The notes under the pieces: model-generated
The model's input: only the letters and a program-made list of their open reading frames with translations
The model's database searches: none
Told to the model about the DNA's origin: nothing
Made by a program: the position numbers and the translations under genes
Assembly (NCBI RefSeq): GCF_020520425.1
Contig: NC_079491.1
Location: 620,001 to 684,000 of the forward strand
DNA: 64,000 bases
Direction of reading: 5' to 3'
Origin: Spinacia oleracea
Taxonomy: Eukaryota > Streptophyta > Magnoliopsida > Caryophyllales > Amaranthaceae
Shown here: piece after piece, positions 54,594 through 64,000 of the stretch
Numbering within the stretch: the stretch's first letter is position 1
Layout of the letters: every line of letters starts with the position of its first letter

Positions 54594-55018
54594 TGTTCCG
54601 GTGTTGTAAAGATGGAAACAATGGGCTTCGAATGAAGGCCCTTTTGTATGTGTTGAAGATCTTGCTTGTTTGAATGAGTGGAATCCGAATTCACCTGCAC
54701 AAGAGCAAAGTCACTAGCCTCGGGGGTGTTTCCGAGGAAAGCCCCTCCGATGCCTAAGTAAGAATGATGCTCGGATTCTAGAGAGAAGTTCTCTAGAAGA
54801 GTAGTCTTAAGGCGGTAAATTCGACGTACCTTGAGGTGTGAGCCTTGGCGGCCTATTTATAGTGTTTGCATAATAAATGCCCATAGGTCATTTATTGTTA
54901 TTGGGCCTTGGGCCTTAATGGATGGCTGAATAGCCATTGGTAGGTTTGATGTTGTTGTTTAGAGCCATTGGGCTTTGGACTTAGTGGCCCAATTGAGAAT
55001 CAATTGGGAGCCCAAACA
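54594..55018 (-). repeat. LTR (5' LTR in the element's orientation)
   Basis: A 425-bp copy with no difference seen from 43444-43868. On the minus strand it contains TATAAATA (54861-54854), the likely promoter for genomic RNA. TSD ACAAG follows at 55019-55023. Confidence 0.95.
54854..54861 (-). promoter_or_regulatory. LTR TATA box
   Basis: TATAAATA, then GG, on the minus strand inside the upstream LTR; it faces gag-pol. Confidence 0.6.
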
Positions 55019-55023
55019 ACAAG

Positions 55024-56219
55024 TAAAGGAGCTGAATACATAATTGGATCCCTCAAATCATATGGTACGGACTACGGAGTTCACAAATGAGTGGAAGAGA
55101 AAGGTTCATATCAATGACCCAGGAGATCACACCATACACCGTTGTCCACGAATTCAGATTCTAATTAATATACCCACTAATTCTTTTGGTGTACAGAGAA
55201 TTGCAAATAATACTGACAAGATTTGGTCGATCTCAGGTCTTGGATACCAACTCCCTAACAGAATAATAAGCCAATTACACGAACTAAGGACATACTTTGA
55301 CTCACATTTAAATCCAAATAGATTTCCTCGAAATTAATTTCATGTTCGAAGTGTAAAACTGTAACGTGACAACTAATTCTGGACAGATATATCGGAGATA
55401 GTACATTACAAATTAAAGAATCTAAGTCCATTGCTTGAGCCAGCTTTTGTTGTTCTAATAAATTGATGAAAAACTTACAGAACCGACTAAGGAGTCAGCA
55501 GATGGTATATGTATTTACATTTAGCAGTATGTAGTTTTAATGCATCCTCAACCAACCTGTCATTTTCTTCTTCAACTATCTTAATTTCATCAACTATAAC
55601 AAATACCAACATTTATATCTCATTGCCTTTTTAAGTCATTATTATTACTTCATTTCTATTTCATCAATATATATATATGTATATCCCATACTTTTTATAT
55701 ATGTTATTACTTCATATAGTAGTAGTTCATACTTCATACTGTCCACATTCATCCCACTTCTTGTAAACTTTTGATCCTTCTCTTTGTCTTTTGCTTCTTT
55801 TAGGATGGTTTTTTTTTAATTTATCTGTATTTTCGCTTGTTTGTTACTCCGTAAATGGTTTCATGCATTGCTATATCAGTATAGTTGGGTTTTTGTTGAT
55901 TATTATATGTATCCTTGTTGATTAGCTAAAACTGTAAACCAAGAAAAGACGGAGGAAAATAAGGTTAAGCAAAATGTGTATGATAATGGATTAAATATTT
56001 TAGCTTTAAATTATGTATTGCTCAAATACCATCAACCTTTCAGACTTTCACCAACTCCATTAAATGTTCATAATTAAAATGTTAGTCTGTATTCTCCACT
56101 GCAATTATTTATTATCATAATTATGGCTACATATATAAATTTTGATTCTTTATAGAAGTAGTATGTTTCTTGTGATATAGTAACATAGTTAAGGTTATTG
56201 ATATACAGATAATATAACA
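55024..56219. other. intergenic / upstream region of the LACS gene
   Basis: No gene could be supported. One open frame at 55044-55337 has no recognisable domain. The rest is AT-rich and probably holds the LACS promoter and 5' UTR. Confidence 0.4.
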
Positions 56220-59200
56220 ATGAAGAAATTTTCAGCACAAATTGGTAGTGGAAGAGATGGACATGACGGCAATCCGGCCGTGGGCCCCATCTATCGGAAT
56301 CTTCTCTCCAAGAATGAATTTCCACCTCCTCACCCTGATTTGTCTACTGCTTGGGATTCCTTCAGGTACTTTTTTTCGTTTTGTTCATACTTTAATTCTC
56401 TGTTTTTTTTACTCTGAAGTTTCTCAATTATGTTAGTTTTTGAATTTGATGCAACCTTTTGCAGTCATTTTAGTAGTATATCTTGTACTCAGTATAAGAT
56501 TGTTTTATGGTACGGAGTAAGACATACAAGTATTTGTTGTGTCACGATACATTTAGCTTAGTTTTATGGTACGGAGTAAGACATATTTGTTTGTGTCACG
56601 ATACACTTAGCTTAGTTTTATGGTACGGAGTAAGACATATTTGTTTGTGTCACGATACACTTAGCTTAGTTTCATGGTACAGGGTAAGACATATTTTGTG
56701 TCACGATACATTTAGCTTAGTTTTATGGTACGGAGTAAGACATATTTGTTTCTGTCACGATACACTTAGCTTAGTTTTATGGTACGGAGTAAGAGATATT
56801 TGTTTCTGTCACGATACATTTAGCTTGAATCTTATGAGACGACTTTTATTGAGAAATGACGTGACAATAATTCGGCTTTGGTTATGTAGGCTCTCGGCTG
56901 AGAAGCATAAAGGAAATAAGATGTTGGGTTGGCGTGAAATGGTTGATGGCAAGGTGTGTAACATTTCATAGAAGTGCATAATTTGATGGATTTATTACTT
57001 ATTAGTGCCTTGTATACTAATTGTTTTGGGTGAAAATGTTAATTAGTGGGGGCCTTATATCTGGAAAACATACAAGGATGTCCATGATGAAGTTCTTCAC
57101 ATTGGTTCTGCTTTAAGAGCATGTGGAGCTCATCCTGTAAGCTAGCAAATCTATATACTTCATATATTAATTTGACTTAATTTTACATGAAAAGTTCAAC
57201 ATTCTTGATTACAATTGTACTTTTTTGGTATAGGGTGCAAAGATAGGAATATATGGTGCTAATTGTCCTCAATGGATTATGGCTATGGAGGTTTGTTGTA
57301 TATATAACAAAAAAGAATTTCCTTACAGTTTTCAGTAGTTTGTTTATGAGTATTATATTTGTAACTAAATGATTTCATATGTGTATGTATAGGCTTGTAA
57401 TGCTCACAGTTTGATATGTGTTCCTCTCTATGATACCTTAGGTAACAACTCTTCTTTTACTCGAATATAGTTTCTTGAAAGATTACACAATTGATCATGC
57501 TGAAATTAAAGTATTGTTATGGTCATTAAATCAGGTGCTGGTGCTATTGATTACATAATTGATCATGCTGAAATTGATTATGTTTTTGTCCATCCCCTTA
57601 AAGTTAAAGAAGTAAGTACATCTTCCTCCTATACTCATATGTGTTTGTTCTTTGTTTAGAGGTTAAATTTCATATGTTGCCTGTGTTTTCTGTACAGTTA
57701 CTCAACCCTGATTGTTCCTCCACTAAACGGCTAAAATGTGAGGATGCATTCTTCTAACTCTGGATTAATTTGTCTGTTTAAACGAAATGAAACACGTTAA
57801 CCAATTAACATGTTGGATTTAATATGACATTGCAGCGATTATTTGTTTTACATCATTCACTGAGGAAGCAATTCAGGAGGCTGGTAATGCAGGGATAGAG
57901 GCGTACTCATGGAATCAGTTCCTTCATATGGTCAGATTATATGTACTAGAACCTTGTTTTTCACCTGTGTTCTTAATTTTCAGCTGTTCTGATTATTTTT
58001 CTTGTGTTTAAATAGGGCAAGGAAAATCCATCAGAAACAGCTCCTCCACAACCAATCAATATTTGTACAATAATGTACACAAGTGGCACGTGTGGAGATC
58101 CGAAAGGTGTTGTTCTAACACATGAAAACATGGCAATGTTTATAAGTGGAATGAACGTTTTCATGGACCAATTTGAAGACAAGGTAACCAACCCAACAAT
58201 GCTATTACTGGAATATTTGCTACTTTATCATATAAATGGAGTAATTAACTATGTATCTTGAACAGATGACGGTTGATGATGTGTATCTATCATTCCTTCC
58301 TTTGGCTCATATATTAGATCGCGTAATAGAAGAGTATTTTTTCCATAAGGGTGCTTCTGTTGGCTTCTTTCATGGGGTATTTTCCTGTTTTTTCATACAA
58401 TATGAAAAGATTTTCTGCTATAATATTGCACTTTTTCTGATTGTTGTTGATTTGTGCAATGAAGAATGTAAAAGAAATCAGTGAAGATCTAATGGAGTTA
58501 AAGCCAACTTTTTTCGCTGGTGTACCTAAAGTTTTTGACCGTGTATATGAAGGCATGTCCTTAATTATACTTTGTCTTCTCTGTAAAGTTACCAATGTAT
58601 TTCTGCTAATAGTGTGTTTATCAGGCATACAGAAGGCTATTGAAGATCTTATTCCTCGAAGGAGGAAGATTTTTCACCTTCTTTACAAATAGTAAGCTGT
58701 TCATATTTTAGCTTCCTGTCAAAAGTTTCAAAAAATAACATGTGATGAGAGAATAAGAAACTCATAAATTACAGTACTAAATCTTTATCTTTGTTGAAAT
58801 GCAGCAAATTATTCTGGATGAATCGAGGGTACGTCAACAAGCATGCATCCCCTTTAGCCGATTTCCTAGCTTTCAGGAAGGTTATTACCTAACTTTGATC
58901 TCTATTTCACATTCTAATCTTATTTGTGTTTCAACTTTGATCTTCAGAAAACTCTCCATCATGTTATTACAGTGCTTCATGTGTTTTAACCTGAAAACAG
59001 CTGTATTTATAGTTAATTGTGATACTAAATTACTAATTATAATGCTGCCTTGCTCATAGTGCAATGTTTACACTAAATTTAGGTAAAGAATAAGTTAGGT
59101 GGTAGAGTTCGGCTAATGGTATCAGGAGCTGCACCTTGGAGCGAAGAAGTGGAGGAGTTTTTGCGCGTTACTTGCTGTTGCTATGTACTTCAAGGCTATG

Positions 59201-60546
59201 GTAAAATGAAGTTTTTGTGCAAATTTCATTTTCAGTTTTTGTACCAATCAGATTCCTGGTTTTTTTTTGTGCAGGATTGACAGAAACCTGTGGATTGTCC
59301 ACAATTTGCTTCCCTGATGAAATGTCGATGGTAGGAGCTGTCGGTGTTCCATCTTTATACACAGAATTGCGCCTTGAAGAGGTTCCAGAGATGGGTTACC
59401 ACCCATTTTCTGACCCGCCACGCGGGGAGATATGCTTGAGGGGCAAAACACTGTTTTCAGGATACTACAAAAACCCCGAGTTAACAACCGAATCTATCAG
59501 AGATGGATGGTTTCATTCAGGTTAAGACTCTGTTCTATTCGACTTATCTGAACTTATATTATCTGAACTTAACTGAGCTTATTTTGTCTAAAATAAGTCA
59601 AAATAAGTCGGAACAGAACAAAGTTCAGATATTGGCAAAGTTCATTTCTTATTATAAACTTTGTCTAAAATAAGTCTCTTGTTGGTTCCTGTTTATGTCA
59701 AAGTTCATTTCCTATTATACAACGCTTGATTATTTCCTTTGATGTTTGCAGGTGATATTGGAGAGATGCTTCCTAATGGAGCAATAAAGATCATTGATAG
59801 AAAAAAGAATCTGATAAAACTCTCACAAGGAGAGTATGTCGCGCTTGAGTATTTAGAGAAAGTATACATTATTACTCCCATTATCGAAGATGTAAAACCT
59901 CTGCCTTTGTACTTATTAGTGTGATTTATGTAGTTTCTGTTCATTACAATTAAGAATCTAAGCTAACATTTTGGTTTCCTTTTGAAGATTTGGGTGTATG
60001 GAGACAGTTTCAAATCGATGTTGGTTGCTGTTGTGGTGCCAAATGAAGAAAACACCAAGAAATGGGCTGATCAAAATGGATATAAAGGCACATTCACTGA
60101 CTTATGCTCCCTTAAAGAACTCAGAACTCATATCTTCTCTGAACTTACAATTGCTGGAGAAAGAAACAAGGTGCATACAGCATACTATTACTACCTTGTT
60201 GATCTGAGTTCTGTAACATTTTTATATCTGAAATCTGAAATCTGAAATCTCAACTTCTTTATCTTTGTTTATATCAGTTGAGAGGTTTCGAACAAGTAAA
60301 GGGAATCGTTTTAGAACCTCAAACCTTTGAATTAATACCAGGTTTGCTAACACCAACCATGAAGAAGAGGAGGGATAAAATGCTAAAACATTATCAGGTT
60401 ACATTCTTATTTAACACTCTTCTCATTCCACAGTCCACAGTCTGACATTATCAGGTGAATTCGTGCGATATTTGATGTTGAATCCTTTAAACCTTTTGCA
60501 GGAAGAAATAGATGATTTGTACTGCAACTTGGCTAAATGGAAGTGA
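56220..60546 (+). CDS. LACS4: long-chain acyl-CoA synthetase, LACS4-like
   Basis: Nineteen exons: 56220-56365, 56890-56953, 57047-57136, 57234-57290, 57393-57441, 57535-57611, 57698-57737, 57836-57930, 58016-58183, 58266-58376, 58465-58552, 58625-58691, 58805-58880, 59083-59200, 59275-59520, 59752-59891, 59988-60170, 60278-60397, 60502-60546. Total 1980 nt, 659 residues, the usual LACS4/5 length. It activates long-chain fatty acids with ATP and CoA. Motifs: phosphate loop [11 protein letters not shown] (residues 227-237, Cys232 where Thr or Ser is usual), [37 protein letters not shown] and [18 protein letters not shown]. It has no clear membrane segment or peroxisomal tail, which fits the ER/cytosolic LACS4 group. 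The exon 11 donor is GC. Several introns hold repeats. Confidence 0.93.
56503..56830. repeat. ~54-bp minisatellite in LACS intron 1
   Basis: About six copies of a unit with TTTTATGGTACGGAGTAAGA, TTTGTTTGTGTCACGATACA and TTAGCTTAG. Spacing is mostly 51-54 bases. Because 54 is a multiple of three, one frame stays open and repeats a peptide; it is not a gene. Confidence 0.9.
59525..59625. mobile_element. small hairpin MITE in LACS intron 15
   Basis: CTCTGTTCTATTCGACTTAT at the left pairs with AATAAGTCGGAACAGAACAAAG at the right. Related AACTTAT/ATCTGAAC words occur at 11300-11400 and 18100-18240, so the family is dispersed here. No clear target duplication was found. Confidence 0.45.
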
Positions 60547-60766
60547 TGAACAACAATTGTTACTTGTTGATAAACTTTAATGATTCTGCAGATTGTTACT
60601 GTTTGTGTTCCTGTTTGCTGCAATTGATTTATCATGTGTATTTTTACTAAAAATGCAGTGTTTTATTTATTAATTTTTTTTTTATAATCATATGGTGTGG
60701 GCTGATATAATAGTGAGGCCATGCTTGAAGCCCATAAAAGGCCCACAAGTAGAGGGATAAGAGATA

Positions 60767-61022
60767 CTTCCTCCATTTTTTTTAATTGCACCATTTGGGA
60801 TTTCACGCTTGCCAATACACTATTTTAACTACTAATATCTCTCATTATACATTTTAAAAAATTATAAAAATTTGATAATTTGAGAGTATATTTCGAGACG
60901 CATCTAACAAGATCCCACATGAGTATATTTTTCCTTACATATAAATCACAAAAAATAACTATATAAGAATAAGCGAATACTGCTAAAACCAAGGTGGTGC
61001 AATTATAAAAAAATGTAGGAAG
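60767..61022. mobile_element. Stowaway-like MITE
   Basis: The left end CTTCCTCCATTTTTTTTAAT and the reverse complement of the right end, CTTCCTACATTTTTTTATAA, are inverted repeats that both run into TTGCACCA. TA flanks (60765-60766 and 61023-61024). 256 bp, non-coding. Confidence 0.7.
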
Positions 61023-61032
61023 TATAAAAATA

Positions 61033-62463
61033 CGGATTTTTCATGAAATGACCCCGAGGTTTGCGTTAATGTACCAAATACCCCTAATGTTTGCCGAATG
61101 CACCAAATACCCCCGACGTATAAAACAATAACACCAAATGCCCATAATGACCATTTTCCGTCCATTCCGTTAAGTCTCCGTTAGCGTGAATTTACTTTTT
61201 TGCCCTTACTCGACCATTTTCTCTACTAATCCTAATATTAACACCTAATTATATTAATTAAACCCAAAAAATTAATTACCTACTATTATTTTTAAAAAAA
61301 AATAAATTGGGCTCATCTTCTTCCCTTCACGACTTCACACCATCAATCATCATCATCATCATCTTCTTCTTCATCTCATCAAATTGCTTCACAATCCTAA
61401 CAAAACTCTCAGCAAATCCCCTCATTTGAGCAACCAATTCACCCATCAAATTCACTCATTTTTCTCTCTCCTCCACAATCTCCTCCTCTTCTTCTTCTTC
61501 TTCCTCCTCCATTTCGTACCCTTCATCCCCTTCTCAATAAATCTTCGTCTTCTTCACCATTTTAGCCAAAAAATGCGGCAAAAATCCCAAACCCTTGTTT
61601 TCTCTTTCATTCCACTCCCACTACAAGCCTGCAAGATGACTCTGACGGCACCAGATCCGCCGACTCCACCGTCTCGCTTTGAGTTCTCTTTGCTCCACTC
61701 CCTCTCCTCTTTAGTCTCTCTCCTTCGACACTTCATTCAAATCCCTCAAATTTCTTAAATTCCAACCTTCAAATTCACTTCCTCTTGTATAACCATTTTC
61801 AATTTCCCTGATTTGGAAAACCCAACTCTCAAATTGAGCGATGTTCTCGCCTCGCAATTTCCCTAAACTCGCGAATCAGACTCCAACTTGTTCTTCGTAG
61901 CTGCACATCATTATTGTTGTTTGTCGTCGATGTCCATTATTATTGGTGTTATTGTTGTTAATGTTGTGGTTGATATTGTAGTTGTTGTTGGTAATTGAAA
62001 TTGGGGGCAACGGATGGATTGGGTTTTTTGAGAGGGTTGTAAGAGAGGGCTTGGATGATGGGAGGGGGTTGCAGTGGTGGGGGGTTGGGGTTTCTGTGGT
62101 GGCGGCGGTAGGGTGGGGGAGAGGGTGGTGTTTGGGGAGGAGAGGATATGGTGGTTTGTTGTGAAGGAATGGGAGAGGAGAGGAGAGAGATTGGGATAAA
62201 AGAGAGGTGGCGGTGAATAGTGGTGGGTGAGGTGAGGTTAACAATGGAGATTGAAAAAGGAAAGAGAAAAACAGAGAGAAAGATAAAGGGAAAAAAAATA
62301 AAAAATAATGTTAACGGAAAAGTTAACGGAATGGACGGAAAATGGTCATTATGGGCATTTGGTGTTATTGTTTTATACGTCGGGGGTATTTGGTGCATTC
62401 TGGAAACATTAGGGGTATTTGGTGCATTAACGCAAACCTCGGGGTCATTTGATGAAAAATCCG
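61033..62463. mobile_element. Mutator-like element with ~150-bp inverted repeats
   Basis: The left arm (61033 to about 61180) and the right arm (about 62315-62463) are near-identical inverted repeats starting CGGATTTTTCAT and including GACCCCGAGG and CCGACGTATAAAACAATAAC. A perfect 9-bp duplication ATAAAAATA flanks it (61024-61032 and 62464-62472). Long arms plus a 9-bp duplication identify a Mutator-like element. The 1.1-kb interior is CT-rich on the left and GA/GGT-rich on the right; it shows open but low-complexity frames and no transposase. It could be a captured gene piece (Pack-MULE), which I cannot confirm. Confidence 0.85.
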
Positions 62464-62639
62464 ATAAAAATATGCACAGTGGCCATTTAGGAAGGGTATT
62501 GTTCAAACTGCCAACCAAAAACTAAGTCCACAACATTCTCATTCAAAATTATCAAAATGGCTTGTGCAAATATGATTCTTGTGATTTCTGGTTCTATACG
62601 AAACCCATGATACTTCCTCAGTAGTTCCCCATAATTATG

Positions 62640-63430
62640 GGCATCGGGCTGGATTGGGCCAGCCCGAAGCACAAAACGGCCCAACACGAAAACAAAAAAA
62701 AGCATGGCACGGGAATAGCATGCCTTAACGTGGGCACGAAGTGGTCTGCTTTGTGTTGTGCTAGGTCGCATATCAATCAATATCTAGTCTAATATTTAAA
62801 AAACATAACCATCTCCATTTCAAGGACACATAAGCAACATCATTTGAAGACATGTGGCTGGAAGGGACCATGTTAAACAAGGGGATGGTGAGAGACTGCT
62901 TTAAATTTTTGGAAAATGGTTTCAGTTATGAGAGAATATTTTCTACAATTTTAGACAACAAAATTATTGATCCATCTTAGATAAAACCATTCTTTTGCGG
63001 GTTTAAATTGGCATTCTCTTTGTAAATATATGCATTCGTAGGTAGATTGTCGTTATTTTTTATTTTAAGCTTTATTATAGCAGCTTGTGCAATTGTGCTT
63101 CATGTAACTTATCATTTGTTTGAAAACTGTAGTTTCTTCCTCAAAAAAATAATTTCAAGTTTTAAGTGAGTAAAAATCCGTGCGAAGAACGGGCCCAACA
63201 GCTAGTTTTTTTGAAAAAAGCACGACATGATTCGCCATAACAAAACTCGTTTAATTGAGTAAAATTAGACTTATGTGCGAAAGCACAGCACGAAGGCACG
63301 TGAGCTCGGATCGTGTTTGGGCCGGTCTTTTGAAATTTCAGGCACGGTATGACGCAAAATAAAAGGTGGGCTTAGCGTGGGCCGGACTATTCGGTACCAA
63401 AACACACGGAGTAGATTAAGCCACGGCCCA
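62640..63430. repeat. GC-rich dispersed repeat, copy 3 (interrupted)
   Basis: GGGCTGG, GGGCCAGCCCG and AGCATGGCACGGG words at 62640-62730, then GAAAAAAGCACGACATGA, AGTAAAATTAGACTTATG and GGGCCGG words at 63210-63390, belong to the family seen at 38990 and 41515. The middle (62783-63205) looks like a later insertion. Confidence 0.5.
62783..63205 (+). mobile_element. candidate non-autonomous Helitron
   Basis: It begins TCTAGTCTAATATTTAAAA directly after an A and ends GCTAG directly before a T, the A|TC...CTAG|T insertion pattern. A short hairpin CCGTGC-GAA-GAACGG lies about 10 bases before the end. The 423-bp interior is AT-rich and non-coding. Helitron ends are short, so the call is tentative. 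Confidence 0.4.
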
Positions 63431-64000
63431 TGTCCATCTTTACTTTCCCCCTACCCAAATAGATACTACAAAGGCCCATGCTCCTTGATGTTGGACGAAG
63501 AGTACCATGCATTTCCTTAAATTTTGCGTACTACACTTTCATTCTTCAAATAACCTACAGTAACTCGTTAATATCCTAATAATAATAAAATGCATGCAAT
63601 AATAAGTGATTATCGTACCTAATTAGTAAGCATGATTGCATGACATACACTCTCGACATAAGTAAACGTTAGTGTAAATGCACGCGATGCAACTATGCAA
63701 GTATGACATTTCAAGATCGGCAATGATTCTTATTATTTATTTGACACTTTTTTTTTTTAAAAAAGAAGCTTATTAATTTGTTTGAAAAAATATCAAGTGC
63801 ATGAATAGAACAATGATGATATTTTAGTGGACGCTAAATTTTCCAATAGTTCATTTTTCTTGTCATAAAGAAGCTTATGTACCTTTATTTTTATTTCTAA
63901 CACTCTATATATCCCGTGTTTATGCACGGGCACATTCTTGTAGAAGTAATTTTTTTGTTAAGATTTAGGCCATGTTATTTTGAGCTGAATTGAACTAATT
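63431..64000. other. AT-rich intergenic end of the window
   Basis: No gene seen. A perfect 6-bp hairpin CCCGTG-TTTATG-CACGGG lies at 63913-63930, of the sort found near Helitron 3' ends, but no CTAG follows at the right distance. The final bases (GTTATTTTGAGCTGAATTG) resemble a MITE start that runs off the window. Confidence 0.35.

Larger units (their letters stand above)
43444..55018 (-). mobile_element. complete Ty3/gypsy LTR retrotransposon, Tat lineage
   Basis: An 11.6-kb element in minus orientation. Order along its own sense strand: LTR (55018-54594), primer-binding site, gag-pol (54523-48770), a 46-bp tandem array, a gene on the opposite strand (44309-47711), polypurine tract, LTR (43868-43444). 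It is bounded by a 5-bp duplication. A second, archaeal-type RNase H domain after the normal one, plus an antisense gene before the 3' LTR, are marks of the Tat lineage of plant Ty3/gypsy elements. The two LTRs look identical, so insertion was recent. The gag-pol frame is open throughout, but the RT active site is altered. Confidence 0.93.

Noticed and set aside
55044-55337. 97-codon frame between the retrotransposon and LACS
   Set aside because: No recognisable domain, no promoter or poly(A) features that I could see.
56507-56971. 154-codon frame with a repeated YGVRHIC-type peptide
   Set aside because: It is produced by the 54-bp minisatellite in LACS intron 1 and crosses exon 2 in the wrong frame.
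61384-61758. 124-codon Leu/Ser/Phe-rich frame as a gene
   Set aside because: Low-complexity sequence within the Mutator-like element, no conserved motif; kept only as a possible captured fragment.
62220-62525. 101-codon frame containing MDGKWSLWAFGVIVLYVGG
   Set aside because: The same peptide arises from the other arm on the opposite strand; it is a by-product of the long inverted repeat.
63913-63930. Second Helitron 3' end
   Set aside because: The hairpin is perfect but the expected CTAG-type terminus does not follow within the usual distance.

Overview
This is nuclear DNA of a dicot plant. Every confident host gene except one is split by GT-AG introns, the proteins are plant-type (a DYW-class PPR protein, plant LACS, plastid NFU, DUF724), and the gaps are AT-rich and full of plant MITEs. 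The short motif TACGGAGTA and its complement recur throughout; I associate this loosely with Caryophyllales such as spinach or beet, which is an inference only.

Layout. 1-2.8 kb: repeats and one doubtful Asn-rich small gene. 2.9-8.8 kb (-): ER-lumen HSP70-17 chaperone with an RDEL tail and an ER-stress element upstream. 9.3-10.4 kb: nested MITEs and a clean tRNA-derived SINE. 12.3-12.6 kb (-): a probable 51-residue protein gene. 14.1-20.5 kb (+): SWC4/DMAP1 chromatin subunit, 16 exons. 21.6-22.3 kb (+): INSIG-like membrane protein that looks shortened at its 3' end. 22.7-25.1 kb (-): plastid NFU iron-sulfur scaffold. 26.3-33.6 kb (+): DUF724/Agenet protein with AT-hooks, followed at 35.3-37.4 kb by a shorter Agenet paralogue. 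39.4-41.3 kb (+): intronless DYW-class PPR protein resembling LPA66. 43.4-55.0 kb: a complete Ty3/gypsy (Tat-lineage) LTR retrotransposon. 56.2-60.5 kb (+): LACS4-like acyl-CoA synthetase, 19 exons. 60.8-64.0 kb: MITE, Mutator-like element, GC-rich repeat and a Helitron candidate.

The most striking object is the retrotransposon. Its two 425-bp LTRs look identical by eye and are flanked by a 5-bp target duplication (ACAAG). Its sense strand is the minus strand and carries one uninterrupted gag-pol frame of 1917 codons with two RNase H domains, but the RT catalytic motif reads YVDE. On the opposite strand, between pol and the downstream LTR, lies a six-exon gene of 990 codons with its own TATA box and poly(A) signal. 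A 46-bp tandem array separates the two converging coding regions.

The host genes are unrelated housekeeping genes and do not form a pathway. All exon joins were read by eye; for each multi-exon gene the summed exon length is a multiple of three and no internal stop was met.
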